Shown here one piece after another: positions 25,141 through 34,481 of a DNA stretch of 64,000 bases (positions within the stretch are counted from its first letter, which is position 1; the number at the start of each line of letters is the position of its first letter). A program made the position numbers and the translations under genes. The DNA comes from Streptomyces sp. NBC_00490 (lineage in GTDB: Bacteria > Actinomycetota > Actinomycetes > Streptomycetales > Streptomycetaceae): positions 124,001 through 188,000 of the forward strand of contig NZ_CP107869.1 in the NCBI RefSeq assembly GCF_036013645.1, in the 5' to 3' direction. Below the pieces are notes generated by a model, which made no database searches, was not told the origin of the DNA, and worked only from the letters and a program-made list of their open reading frames with translations.

Positions 25141-25959
25141 ACTGCGGCCAGGCGCCGCCAGCAGATGAGTGCGCATCCAAGGGTGCGGAAGGCTTCGTGG
25201 ATGTCGTCGCGGATCTCCCAAGTCATGCGCAGTCGGCGGAACCAGTGCAGCAGGGCAAAGCTCTGCTCGACCACCCAGCGGTGCACGCCCAGCCCGGAAC
25301 CGTGTTCGACGCCGCGCCGCGCGATGACCGGGTTGATCCCGAGAGCCCGCACCTGCTTGCGGTACTTGTCGTGGTCGTAGCCGCGGTCGGCGTAGAGCGC
25401 GACCGGTCGTCGTCGGAGCCGACCGCGCCGTCCGCGTATGGGCGGGACGGCCTGCGGCAGAGGGATGAGATGGGTGACGTCGTTACGGTTTCCGCCGGTC
25501 AGCGAGACCGCCAGCGGGATGCCGTGCCCTTCGGTGATCAGATGGGTGCTTGGAGCCTGTTCGGGCACGGTCGACCGGGCTCGGTCCTGTTTTGGGCCGC
25601 CTTGAGCGCCCGGACGTGCGAGCCGTCGATCACCGCCCTCGACCAGTTCAGCGCGCCAGTGGCGTTCAGCTCGGCCAGAAGCGATTCGTGCAACCGCTGC
25701 CAGACGCCCGCGTCGTTCCAGTCACGCAGGCGCCGCGCCGCCAGCAGGTCATACCGGAGCCGAAGCCCAACTCCTGGGGCAGGAACTCCCACGGAATGCC
25801 GGTGTACAGCACGAACAGGATGCCCGACAGCACCTTCCGGTCGTCCAGACGCTTGCGACCGGGGTGACCCGTGCGGCGCGGCACAACCGGCAGCAACAGC
25901 TCGATCCGCTCCCACAGCCCATCCGGCACGATCCACGGCGGCTGCTTACCCCTCCTCAT
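25122..25959 (-). pseudogene. IS5-family transposase, frameshifted twice
   Basis: Minus-strand pieces in three frames make one transposase. From ATG 25959: MRRGKQPPWIVPDGLWERIE and WEFLPQELGFGSGMTCWRR (DUF4096). A second frame continues LRDWNDAGVWQRLHESLLAEL and the first catalytic Asp in AVIDGSHVRALK. A third frame, from about 25560 to 25122, gives LITEGHGIPLAVSLTGGNRND, LYADRGYDHDKYR and VVEQSFALLHWFRRLR. The breaks (near 25750 and 25590) are single-base indels. Inactive unless these are sequencing errors. Confidence 0.85.
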
Positions 25960-26056
25960 ATCCAGGCTAACAACCCATCAGACACCAGCATTCCAAAGCA
26001 AGTTGCAGCATTCTGTTAGGAGTTCTTAGCCGAGGCGCTCCGCCATCTGCGATTAT

Positions 26057-26311
26057 CTACCCATCACTGCCGAATTCGGTAACCCAGGATTCAAAGTCCT
26101 CCTTCCCATGCAGATATTGACCAGGCCCCTCCATGAGGTCCGCACCGGACAGCCGGTCCAGCGCGGTCCAGATCCGCTCGTCCTGCAGCTCTGGCGCATC
26201 AGAGTCCATCACACGCAAGGCCCATTCCGAAGCCTCCTCGGGACTGATGGCGCCGGAAGCAAGTGAAAACAGGTGGGAGCGAGTCGACGCTTCCAGATCT
26301 TCGTTTCCCAT
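26057..26311 (-). CDS. Putative immunity protein of the Rhs module
   Basis: ATG 26311 shares its A with the Rhs stop (TGATG), a one-base overlap. The 84-residue acidic product (MGNEDLEASTRSHLFSLASG ... WVTEFGSDG) is helical, with Trp/Asp/Glu-rich segments typical of small immunity proteins. I do not recognise a named family. Its position right after a polymorphic-toxin gene, with coupled translation, is the main evidence for the assignment. Confidence 0.65.
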   Translation of the reverse strand: MGNEDLEASTRSHLFSLASGAISPEEASEWALRVMDSDAPELQDERIWTALDRLSGADLMEGPGQYLHGKEDFESWVTEFGSDG

Positions 26312-29300
26312 CAGAACGTCCCCGTGAAATTGCCGTTCCTGTCGAACTGGTAGTGTATCTTCTTCCCGCCGGTCACACTGACGTCCGGGCGCACGATCCT
26401 CACCTTTCCGTTCGCGTCCAACGTTTCGTGCCAAATACGCTTGGCGCCGGTTACCGGATCCCACTCCCGTACCAGACGCCTACCTATCATCTCGCCCGGA
26501 TTCCGGGCTGGGGTGATCTCTCCGTAGAACCGGAACCGACCAGTGGCCAGTTCCTTGTAGCCGCCCTTGCCGTACTTCTGTGCCTGAGAGTAAAAGTCCT
26601 GCAGCTGCGCCGCGTTCGCCGTTCTCGGACATCCCGAAAGGCCGAGTGGATCGATCCAGAAGAGCGGGTTCTCGACGTAAGCGTACGAATTATCTGCGGG
26701 TTCGAGACCGAGAGGGTCAGGAGAGCTGTATCTAGCAGTATCAGGAACGTAGTGCCGAAAGTAGTTGTAGTGGTGACCGGTTTCCTTGTCGTAGTACTGT
26801 CCAGGGAATCGCAGAGGCGTGTAAGCGTGACTGTCCGCCGCCCATGCTGTGGCACCCCAGAGTGTCGCACGGGCCCGCCAGGCAACGTGTCCCTGCTCAT
26901 CTACCAGTTCAGCGGGCGCCCCGACAAGGTCTGTAACGATAGAGAAGAATCGTCCGTCGATTTCCTGCTGTGGAGCATCTACCGCGGTGATGCGCTCGGA
27001 CTGCGATACTGGGTGCAGGTCGTCATGGTCCCAGGTGAGGGTGACAAAGTGGGGAAGTCCCGCGCTCCATGAGGTCTCTTCGCAGAGCGTTGCACCGTCC
27101 CAGGTGAAGTCAATCTGCTCGACCACCGCCTCACTACCGGGAGCAGCCATGCGTATTTTCGCGATACGCCGCCCCAGCGGGTCGTACTTGTACCTCCATT
27201 CGCTCCCGTCCGGTGTCCTGACCGCTGTCAGGTGGTTCTCGGCGTCCCACTCGAACCGCCAGGTGTCGGGCTTTCGTGAGAGACGGGTCTGTTGACTCAG
27301 GATCAAGCGACCCGCCGCGTCGTGCTCGTAGCGCACGGTTCCCGCTCTTGTGATCCGGGTTCCCGCGTAGTCGCGCGTCCCCCGGGTGTCCTGGCTGGGG
27401 TGCTGCTCGGGCCAAGATGCCTGGGTCTGGTTGCCCGCGGCGTCATAGGCGTACGACTCCCGCCACTCCTCCGCCTGGACAGCCGTGACCCGGCCGATCG
27501 GATCCAGGACGTAGCGACGAGAGCCGTTCAACTGGTCCTCGACGCTTGTGACATGGCCGTCCCGGCGGTAGACGTAGGCCCGTTTCTGTATCGCGTGCCC
27601 GTCCACACCGATCACCGACTGCGTGCGCAGCCGGCCGAGTTCGTCGAAGTCGTGGAGCAGACGGGTATGCGTTCCCATCCGACGTTCGACCTCACGGCCT
27701 GAGGCGTTGCGCGTGAACGCCAGAGTCCTTCCCGACGTCGTGAGTTCGGCGCGGTTGCCCACCGCGTCGTACGTCCATCTGCTGACGGCGCCCGACGGGG
27801 TGGTGCGTCCGACTGTGCGCCCCAATGCGTCGTACGTGTAGCTGAGTTCCCTCCTGTTGACGATTTCCGACAGCACCTGGCCGGTCGCATCGCGCCGGAC
27901 GTCCAGTACCGCGTCCGGCCCGACAGCATGGATCAGCCGACCTGCAGGGTCATAGGTGAAGTCGGTTGTGCGTCCCGCCGCGTCCTTGCGCAGTACTTGG
28001 CCCAGAGCGTTCCGTTCGAAACGGATCACCTCGACGAGCGGCGTGATCTGCTCGGCGAGCTGTCCTGCCGCGTCGTGGTGGTATCGCTGCACGCGTCCGT
28101 CGAAGTCGGACTCCGCTACCAGGCGACCCGCCGCATCGTACTCGTAGTCCCAGGTCAGACCCTGTGGATTGAGAACCTGGACGAGACGGAGCTCGCTGTC
28201 GTGGGTGAACTCGTAGCGGACGCCGTCGGCACCGATACGGGCTGACACGATGTCGAAGTACGTGTACTCGAATCGTGAGACGCCGCCGTTGGCGTCCTTG
28301 TGATGGGTGCAGTTGCCCTCACCGTCGTAGAGCCAGGTCTCCTCGGAGCCGTCGGCAGCGGTGCGACAGGCGGGTCGGCCTTCGACAGTCCATTCCATGC
28401 GGGTCCGTGCGCCCAACGGGTCGGTCACAAGTACGGGGCGCCCGAACGCGTCTCGCACATACGTGGTGACAGCCCCCAGAGCGTCCGTGACTTCGACGGG
28501 CAGTCCTGCTTTGTCGTTGCGGATGCGGGTGCTGTGACCGAGCGCGTCGGTGACGCTCGCGAGACCGCCGGTCCTGTCGTAGCCGTAGCGTGTCGTGTGA
28601 CCAGCCGGGTCAGTGACGGCCACGAGGCTGCCGGCCTTGTCGTACTCCTGAACCCACCTCGTGCCGTCCGGGTTCACCACCAACGTCGGGAGGCCCGCCT
28701 CACCGTATTCGGCCGAGCTCTGTGCACCGTCCGGGCGCTCCACACATTCCGTACGACCTTGGTCGTCGTACGTGTACCTCGTTCGCCGCCCCAACGGATC
28801 TGTCACGGCGACGAGTTGGTGGCTCTCGTCCCACTCCTGTTCGGTGGCATGCCCGAATGGGTCGGTCTCGCGGATGAGGCGCAGGGCCTCGTTGTGTTCG
28901 TAAATGCGGGTGTGGCCGAGGGAGTCGGTGACGCGGGTGGTGCGCGTGGCCTCGTCGTAGCTGAGGGCGGAGGCGAGGGCGTTGCCGGTGCCGCCCGTGG
29001 CGATGACGCGGCCCTGCTCGTCGTAGGTGTACCAGTAGGTGGTGTTGTTGCGGTCGGTCCAGGAGGTGATGCGGCCGTCGGCGTCGTAGGTGTAACGCAT
29101 CGGCAGGCCCGTGGAGTTGACCTCCTCGGCCAGATGGCCCATCTCGTCGTAGCCGAGGGTGAGGAGGGTGGTGCCTGCGCCATCCGGGCGAGTGGGGTCG
29201 AGCAGGCGCAGGCCTGTGATGCGAGACCGGGACGGCTCGTGGTCGATCGCGATGTGGTAGCCGCCGGAGTGAACCACCGAGGTGGGGATGTCGCCGCCGT

Positions 29301-30654
29301 CGCCGTAGACGATGGTGATGCGGTTGCCGTTGCGGTCCTGGACGTGCTGCAGGGGCAGGTCGACCGCGGTGTCGTCGGCAGCCGGGACCAGGCTGTGGAA
29401 AACCTGTATCAGGCCGGTGTCAGAATCGGTGATGCGGACCGCTCCGTCTGTCTCGTCATCCCAGGACAGCAGCAAGCGGGAGCCGGGCGTCTCCGGGTGA
29501 ACCGGTTCGTCGCTCTCCGGGTCCAGAAGGGGGAAGCACAGTCGGGCGCCGTCCGCCGCCGCGTACACGAAACCGTCGTCGTCAGCCTGCACGCGCTGGT
29601 CCAGCGTCGAGGCCCAGGACGGGCCGAACCAGCCGCCCCAGCGGTAGGACGATATGTGGGTGCGTTCCAGGATCAGCGGCAGTACGCCCGGCAACTGGAC
29701 GTCGACGCGGGGCAGGGCCATGTCGCCAGTGGCCACGTCGATCGGGTCCCGGACGAACTTCTTGGCTATGTTCTGTATCGAGGCGGGCAGCTTGTTGAAG
29801 CCCGGGTTCAGCTTCAGCCGTTCGAAGGCGGCGCAGTCCAGCTTGAGGCCCTTGCTCAGCTTGGCCAGGTCGGCCGGCTTGAGGGCCTTGAGCCCCTTAC
29901 CCAGAGCCTTGCCGAGCACCCCGAAGCCGATCCCCAGCAGGGCGCCCTCGGTGAGGAGACCGGCCAGCTTCTCCGGGTCCTTGAACGCGGCTGGATCCCT
30001 CAGCAGCGCGTCGAAGGCGGCGAACTTCGCGCCGCCCTTGGCCATCTTGGCTGCCGCCGCGACGCCGCGGATCTCCTTGAGGGCCTTCAACGCCCGCTCC
30101 ACCGCCCGGATGACCTCCATCACCCCACGGATCGCGGACGCGAGTGCGGTGCCCTCCTTCTCGATCCGGGCGACCAGCGCGACCACCTTGACCGCCCGTG
30201 AGCCGGCCATGAGGGAGGAGGCGACCGCGGAGGCGCCGCCGGTCAGGACGGACAGGGCCAGGCCGGCGATCTCGAACTCGGCTATCTCCGCTACCAGTAC
30301 GCCCATCTCGGTGAGCAACTCGTGCGCCGTGTCGGCGAAGTCGTCCAGCGCCTTGGCGCCGTCGCGCAGCGCGTCCGCCATGTCGGTGGCCTGCTTGCGG
30401 GCCGCCTTGGAGCGTTTCTGGAACGCCTTGGCGGCCTCGCCCTCCCACTCCACGTCCGCGAGTGCCTTGCGGGCCGCTTCCGCCGCGTCGTCCAGGCCGG
30501 TCGCCAGATGCCGCCACTTCTTGGCGATCTCGCGTATGCCGTCCGGGTCGACGGCGGGGTCGGTGATGCCGAGGAACTCCAGGCCGCTGGCGAGGTTGTC
30601 GCCGAACATGTGGTTGAACTTGTTGACGTAGTGCAGGGGGTTGAGGTCGACCAC
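26311..30654 (-). CDS. Rhs/YD-repeat polymorphic toxin
   Basis: GTG 30654 starts a 1447-residue protein. Residues 1-250 form an N-terminal helical region with Ala/Lys-rich coiled coil (HLATGLDDAAEAARKALADV, WEGEAAKAFQKRSKAARKQA), resembling WXG100-like export domains. A junction FVRDPIDVATGDMALPRVDVQ begins the DUF6531/Rhs shell. Many YD repeats follow (RYTYDADGRI, YTYDEQGRV). The core ends with RFPGQYYDKETGHHYNYFRHY and PDPLGL, then the conserved ENPLFWIDPLGL. The last 85 residues are the variable toxin (FRFYGEITPARNPGEMIGRR ... GNFTGTF), whose activity I cannot name. Probably secreted by a type VII-like or other route and neutralised by the downstream immunity protein. Confidence 0.88.
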   Translation of the reverse strand: MVDLNPLHYVNKFNHMFGDNLASGLEFLGITDPAVDPDGIREIAKKWRHLATGLDDAAEAARKALADVEWEGEAAKAFQKRSKAARKQATDMADALRDGAKALDDFADTAHELLTEMGVLVAEIAEFEIAGLALSVLTGGASAVASSLMAGSRAVKVVALVARIEKEGTALASAIRGVMEVIRAVERALKALKEIRGVAAAAKMAKGGAKFAAFDALLRDPAAFKDPEKLAGLLTEGALLGIGFGVLGKALGKGLKALKPADLAKLSKGLKLDCAAFERLKLNPGFNKLPASIQNIAKKFVRDPIDVATGDMALPRVDVQLPGVLPLILERTHISSYRWGGWFGPSWASTLDQRVQADDDGFVYAAADGARLCFPLLDPESDEPVHPETPGSRLLLSWDDETDGAVRITDSDTGLIQVFHSLVPAADDTAVDLPLQHVQDRNGNRITIVYGDGGDIPTSVVHSGGYHIAIDHEPSRSRITGLRLLDPTRPDGAGTTLLTLGYDEMGHLAEEVNSTGLPMRYTYDADGRITSWTDRNNTTYWYTYDEQGRVIATGGTGNALASALSYDEATRTTRVTDSLGHTRIYEHNEALRLIRETDPFGHATEQEWDESHQLVAVTDPLGRRTRYTYDDQGRTECVERPDGAQSSAEYGEAGLPTLVVNPDGTRWVQEYDKAGSLVAVTDPAGHTTRYGYDRTGGLASVTDALGHSTRIRNDKAGLPVEVTDALGAVTTYVRDAFGRPVLVTDPLGARTRMEWTVEGRPACRTAADGSEETWLYDGEGNCTHHKDANGGVSRFEYTYFDIVSARIGADGVRYEFTHDSELRLVQVLNPQGLTWDYEYDAAGRLVAESDFDGRVQRYHHDAAGQLAEQITPLVEVIRFERNALGQVLRKDAAGRTTDFTYDPAGRLIHAVGPDAVLDVRRDATGQVLSEIVNRRELSYTYDALGRTVGRTTPSGAVSRWTYDAVGNRAELTTSGRTLAFTRNASGREVERRMGTHTRLLHDFDELGRLRTQSVIGVDGHAIQKRAYVYRRDGHVTSVEDQLNGSRRYVLDPIGRVTAVQAEEWRESYAYDAAGNQTQASWPEQHPSQDTRGTRDYAGTRITRAGTVRYEHDAAGRLILSQQTRLSRKPDTWRFEWDAENHLTAVRTPDGSEWRYKYDPLGRRIAKIRMAAPGSEAVVEQIDFTWDGATLCEETSWSAGLPHFVTLTWDHDDLHPVSQSERITAVDAPQQEIDGRFFSIVTDLVGAPAELVDEQGHVAWRARATLWGATAWAADSHAYTPLRFPGQYYDKETGHHYNYFRHYVPDTARYSSPDPLGLEPADNSYAYVENPLFWIDPLGLSGCPRTANAAQLQDFYSQAQKYGKGGYKELATGRFRFYGEITPARNPGEMIGRRLVREWDPVTGAKRIWHETLDANGKVRIVRPDVSVTGGKKIHYQFDRNGNFTGTF

Positions 30655-30661
30655 GCCCGGC

Positions 30662-30973
30662 TCAGCCCTTCTCGGCGCGGGCCGCGGCCGCCAGCAGGAT
30701 GTCCAGCAGCGTGAAGGCGTCGGAGACGTCGCCCACGAACGTGGCCTCCGTCTCCCACTCCTCCTCCAGGCCCCGGGTGAGCTTGGCCAGGGTGGTCATG
30801 CCCTCGCGTATCTCCTCCGTGGCGCTCAGCAGGGAGCCGAGCGCGCCCAGCGCCGACAGATCGTGAGACTCGGCCTTGAACTCCTGCAACGGCTTCGCCG
30901 TGTGATGCCCCACCGCCCGCAGCCCCGTGGCCGCCTTGTGCAGTGACGTTGCTTCCTTCTTCAGGTCCGACAC
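30662..30973 (-). CDS. Small helical partner (ESX/WXG-like) of the Rhs toxin
   Basis: Start GTG 30973 (VSDLKKEATSLHKA) is preceded by GGGGGT; the frame is open to 31012. The 103-residue product is all-helical with a heptad-like pattern (LRAVGHHTAKPLQEF, SLLSATEEIREGMTTLAKL) and an EEWETEATF segment. It ends 7 bases before the Rhs start. Small helical proteins of this size before Rhs/WXG-type toxins usually act as secretion partners or chaperones; that role is inferred from position. Confidence 0.65.
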   Translation of the reverse strand: MSDLKKEATSLHKAATGLRAVGHHTAKPLQEFKAESHDLSALGALGSLLSATEEIREGMTTLAKLTRGLEEEWETEATFVGDVSDAFTLLDILLAAAARAEKG

Positions 30974-31264
30974 GCGAACCGACCCCCGTACTTCACCCTG
31001 TGCACATGCCAACCTTGTGACCTTAGCCAGGAAGGTTCATCGGAAAGCAAGGCGCACACCAAGGATCGACAAAGCGGACCCGGTCGGCCGACGCGCGTCA
31101 CCGGCCTTGCCGTTACGGCCCCACCGGGCAGCGTCTACCAGCGTCCGCCCCGACCGGGAGCGGCGCGCGATGTCAGTGAACCAGTCCCCGGGCAGATCTA
31201 GCGGGATGACGCGGCCCCAGTCGTAGGAACCGGGCAGTGGCACGTCGTAGTTGATGCTGGCGGC

Positions 31265-31440
31265 CTTGCCATGTGGCTACTGATCTCCGGTGCCGGGCGG
31301 GCCACCGGTGGTGACTCCGGGGGGAAAGCCCGGTGACCAGCAACGACTTCACGTCGATCGATGTGTTCTGCGCCCTGGACGTGGGCAAGTCCGCCCATCA
31401 CGGCACGGCTGTGCTGGCCGATGGCCGTACGGTCTTCGAC
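31265..31440 (+). mobile_element. 5' remnant of an IS110-family element
   Basis: Upstream DNA and the first 36 codons from GTG 31333 (MTSNDFTSIDVFCALDVGKS, with the first catalytic Asp of a DEDD IS110 transposase) match the start of Streptomyces IS110 genes. The rest of the transposase is missing; an unrelated endonuclease-like frame follows without a stop. The left limit is approximate. Confidence 0.65.
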
Positions 31441-32265
31441 ACCGATGCCACCGCGAGCCCTGGAGGCCCGGACTCGGGTATCGATGTCCGGGCCGGGCGC
31501 GCCCTTGGACAGGTCAAGTACCAGGCCGCCCAGGTCGGGCGTCCGGAGCTGCAACGCTTCGCCGGCGCGCGCCCCCACGGGTCGACCGCGCAGCTGATCT
31601 TCTTCAACGGCAGCGACTACACGACCACCGCCGTGGCCTACGCCAGGGAGCGGGACATCGCGCTCTTCACGTACCGCCTGGACGGCACGATGACGCCGGT
31701 CAACGACACCGCTCGTCGTATCCACCGAGCCACCCCGTCTCCCGCACCCGCACCCGCACCCGCCACGGTCCACGACCCCGAAACGGCGGGGGCGCCCACG
31801 TTCTGGCGGCGGAACTGGGGCGTGGTCGTGGGCGTTTCCCTACTCATGGCTCCGCTGGGATCGATCGGGGACGACAAGACCTACACCGGGCCGCTCGCCC
31901 TGGACATCGTGAAGTTCATCGGCATCCTCCTCGGATGCTGGTCGGTCGGCGCGCTCCTGCTGGCCGCGCGGTTCGGGGTCCGGCTCTCCCTTCGGGCCAG
32001 GCCCTTGCGAGTGGCCGTCGTACCCCGGCCGCGAACGGACCCGGCAGTCGGCGCGATGGGGGCGCGTGTGCCGCGCCCCGCGCGCGACCGGTTCGTGACA
32101 GTCTCTGGGGCCTCGCGTGAGGAGCAGGTTGCCGAGGCCACGCGGCTTCTCCGCTCCGGCAGCAAGCCGCATCACGTCGACCGCATCCTCAAGGACCGCG
32201 GTGTGGGCTTGCTGGACCGAGGCCACATCCTCAACGAAGCAAAGAAGCACAACAGGCGTTCCTGA
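31333..32265 (+). CDS. Chimeric protein: IS110 N-terminus fused to an Mrr-like endonuclease with membrane segments
   Basis: Residues 1-36 are an IS110 transposase start. From about residue 38 the protein becomes an Mrr_cat-type restriction endonuclease: GPDSGIDVRAGRALGQVKYQ with D51 and Q60-x-K62 as the D...QxK catalytic pattern, VGRPELQRFAGAR, and the conserved FFNGSDYTTTAVAYA and IALFTYRLDG. Two hydrophobic segments (about 155-180 and 190-215) follow, then a basic tail with a helical EEQVAEATRLLRSGSKPHHV. The original gene's first ~40 codons were replaced by IS110 sequence. Whether the IS110 start now drives expression is inference. Confidence 0.7.
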   Translation: MTSNDFTSIDVFCALDVGKSAHHGTAVLADGRTVFDTDATASPGGPDSGIDVRAGRALGQVKYQAAQVGRPELQRFAGARPHGSTAQLIFFNGSDYTTTAVAYARERDIALFTYRLDGTMTPVNDTARRIHRATPSPAPAPAPATVHDPETAGAPTFWRRNWGVVVGVSLLMAPLGSIGDDKTYTGPLALDIVKFIGILLGCWSVGALLLAARFGVRLSLRARPLRVAVVPRPRTDPAVGAMGARVPRPARDRFVTVSGASREEQVAEATRLLRSGSKPHHVDRILKDRGVGLLDRGHILNEAKKHNRRS

Positions 32266-32354
32266 GGACCGGCCCGCGGCAGCGTGGACAACGCGGCTGG
32301 GCCGCCCGTGTGCATGTGGCTGCTTCCCCGGCCGCCGGCGGCTTCGCACAGCGG

Positions 32355-32387
32355 AAGACCCCGGCCGTGTTCACGGGCCGGGGTCTT
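32355..32387. terminator. Perfect 12-bp-stem hairpin terminator
   Basis: AAGACCCCGGCC (32355-32366) pairs exactly with GGCCGGGGTCTT (32376-32387), with a 9-base loop. It lies between the convergent Mrr-like and DnaQ/TerD genes, and both strands read A- or T-flanked ends, so it may serve both. Confidence 0.75.
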
Positions 32388-32558
32388 AGCAGTCGAGGGT
32401 CGTCCGCGGTCGTGTCCCTCCCCCACGCTGCCTCGGCTGCCGATCCCCGCGAACCGCCCCGCCGCCCGACCTCTCGCCGGGCTGCTGCGGGACATCGAGG
32501 CGATCCTCACCGAGTGGCGAGCCGACGGCTCGACCAGCGCGATCGTCTGTCGCTTCGC

Positions 32559-34481
32559 TCACTTGGCGACGTCGACGCCGTAGCCGCGAGCGAGGTCGGC
32601 CAGTCCATGGTCGTAGCCCTGCCCGACGGCCCGCAGCCGCCACCCGTCGCCCCTGCGGTAGAGCTCGGCGAGGATCATGGTGCGCTCGGTGGTGGCGGCG
32701 TCGAGAGTGGCCCGGGCGGTCGGGGCCGCGCCGATCCCGCAGGTGACGGTGATCTCGACGGCCCCGACGTCGGCGAAGGTCGCAACGCCGACGATCGCGG
32801 CGGCGATCACAACCCGGTGGATCTCCAGGGGCAACCGCTCCAGGTCCGCGGTGACGGCCTGCTCCGTCGGGCCATCTGTGGCCAGCCGTACGGTGCCGTC
32901 CGGGTGCTCGGGTGCGCCGTAGAAGACGAAGTCCTCGTCTCCCGGAACCTGTTCCTGCGCGTCGACCGCGAAAGCGACGACGTCCACGTCGCAGGCGGTC
33001 TGCTGGCGCCAGGCGGCGGCCACGGTCCAGGCCGTGCCAGTGTCGGGCAGGTCGATGACAGCACCTCGGACCAGTACGTCAGCAGTGTCCGGCCGGTGCC
33101 CGACCGTGCTCTGCGTCGGCGCGGGGGTGGGTGCGCGGAGCCAGTCGGCGTCGTGCACGCGGAGAGCGAGCGCGGTGATGCGGCCCATGCGCCGGTCCGC
33201 TTCGCCGCCGGGCAGCACGACGACATCGGAGACGCTGGCCGAGAGGTTGACCGCTGCGGAGGCGCCGAGGGCGACAGCCCGAGCGCGCGCCTCGACGGCC
33301 TCACCGTGGGTGCCGCCCAGGACCAGGACACGGCGTCCGGAGAGCGTCTGGCCCGCCGTGACGGTGGCCGCGGTCGGCGTGACAGGGCTCTGAGCCGGGA
33401 CGTTCGGCGCGGACGCGGCCGGTGCGGCAGGACGCTGAGCCGGCACACTCGGAGTGGAGGCGGTGAGCGCCGCAGGACGCTGGGCCGGGACGTCCCGCGC
33501 CAGCGCCGCAGATGCAGTGGTCGAGCTCCCGAGCGTCTGCGCCGCGGGACGCTGCCGGGCGGTGCCCTTGGCCTGACCTGGCCGCACACTCTCCAGCAGT
33601 CGCAGGTAGCTGAGCTCGTCCACGAGGGGCACGCCCTCGTCCGCCGCACGACGCAACTTGGCGGATGCGGCGCTGGATTCGTTGGTGACGACGACGCTGG
33701 TCTGGCCGCTGACCGAGGTCATCATGTTCAGACCGGCCGCCACCGAGCGGGCAACCAGTTCCTCGCGGGAGACCTGGGTGTCTCCGGTGATGGCGACCTT
33801 CATGCCTTGCACCAGCGGCCCGCCCGACTCCAGACGGCCCGGATTGCGGTACGCGCAGGGCGTCTTGGGGACATACGGCTTGCAGTCCTGTCGGGGCGGG
33901 CACTCCAACAGCGGCAGGGAAAGCCCCAGCTGCTCGGCCGCGCCCAGCGAAGCGCGCAGGATGCCGGAGAGCACCCGTACGTCGTCCTGCGCGTCGTGGG
34001 CCTTCTCCTGACGCACGCCGTAGTGAGCTGCCAGCGTGCCCAGCTTGAGATCAGGGGTCGCGGGGCCGACCAGGCGGTTGAGAGCCAGCGTGCACAGGCG
34101 TCTACTGACCGGCACCCAGGAACGGACATGGGCGAACTCGTGGGCGAGGAAGTCGTAGTCGAACTGCGCGTTGTGGGCGACCAGGACCCGGCTGCTGAGC
34201 AGCGCCCCCACCTGCGGCGCGATCTCCTCGAAGGCGGGAGCGTCGGCGAGACGGTCGGGCGTGAGGCCGTGGATGTGGACCGGGCCGGGATCGCAGCCCG
34301 GATTGAGGAGAGTGGAGAACTCCCCGGTCTGGTTGCCGTGTGCGTCCAGCGTCAGGATCGCGAGGGACAGGACGCGGTCCCGTCCGGGCCTCAACCCTGA
34401 GGTCTCCACATCCACCAGCGCCCAGTCGTGGACGTAGTCGGGCAGGGTAGGCCACTTCGGGCTCGACGACAGCAGGACCAT
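32559..34481 (-). CDS. DnaQ-type exonuclease, BRCT and TerD domain fusion
   Basis: Start ATG 34481 (MVLLSSSPKWPTL) follows a GGGGAG site; the frame is open to 34664 without better starts. Residues 18-190 form a DEDD exonuclease: ALVDVETSGL (D24, E26), VLVAHNAQFDYDFLAHEF and EKAHDAQDDVRVL. Residues 245-330 resemble a BRCT domain (MKVAITGDTQVSREELVARSVAAGL ... VTNESSAASAKLRRA). A Pro/Ala-rich linker with repeated VPAQRPAA follows. A second Rossmann-like segment (RRVLVLGGTHGEAVEARARAV) precedes the C-terminal TerD domain, with TACDVDVVAFAVDAQEQV and GDEDFVFYGAPEHPDG. The mix suggests DNA damage or phage/tellurite stress functions; specific role unknown. Confidence 0.8.
   Translation of the reverse strand: MVLLSSSPKWPTLPDYVHDWALVDVETSGLRPGRDRVLSLAILTLDAHGNQTGEFSTLLNPGCDPGPVHIHGLTPDRLADAPAFEEIAPQVGALLSSRVLVAHNAQFDYDFLAHEFAHVRSWVPVSRRLCTLALNRLVGPATPDLKLGTLAAHYGVRQEKAHDAQDDVRVLSGILRASLGAAEQLGLSLPLLECPPRQDCKPYVPKTPCAYRNPGRLESGGPLVQGMKVAITGDTQVSREELVARSVAAGLNMMTSVSGQTSVVVTNESSAASAKLRRAADEGVPLVDELSYLRLLESVRPGQAKGTARQRPAAQTLGSSTTASAALARDVPAQRPAALTASTPSVPAQRPAAPAASAPNVPAQSPVTPTAATVTAGQTLSGRRVLVLGGTHGEAVEARARAVALGASAAVNLSASVSDVVVLPGGEADRRMGRITALALRVHDADWLRAPTPAPTQSTVGHRPDTADVLVRGAVIDLPDTGTAWTVAAAWRQQTACDVDVVAFAVDAQEQVPGDEDFVFYGAPEHPDGTVRLATDGPTEQAVTADLERLPLEIHRVVIAAAIVGVATFADVGAVEITVTCGIGAAPTARATLDAATTERTMILAELYRRGDGWRLRAVGQGYDHGLADLARGYGVDVAK

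Larger units (their letters stand above)
24581..26024. mobile_element. IS5-like element (1.44 kb) apparently carrying a DUF5959 cargo gene
   Basis: AACTCCTAAC (24581-24590) is the exact reverse complement of 26015-26024, and similarity continues inward (16 of 20). Both ends are flanked by CTTAG in the same orientation (24576-24580 and 26025-26029), a credible target duplication. Between the ends lie a DUF5959 gene and a convergent, frameshifted IS5-type transposase. An alternative is a left end from another copy of the same IS. Confidence 0.6.

Noticed and set aside
28300..30201. 633-codon open frame on the plus strand
   Set aside because: It is antisense to the Rhs gene, in a GC-rich region where antisense frames stay open; it shows no protein motifs.
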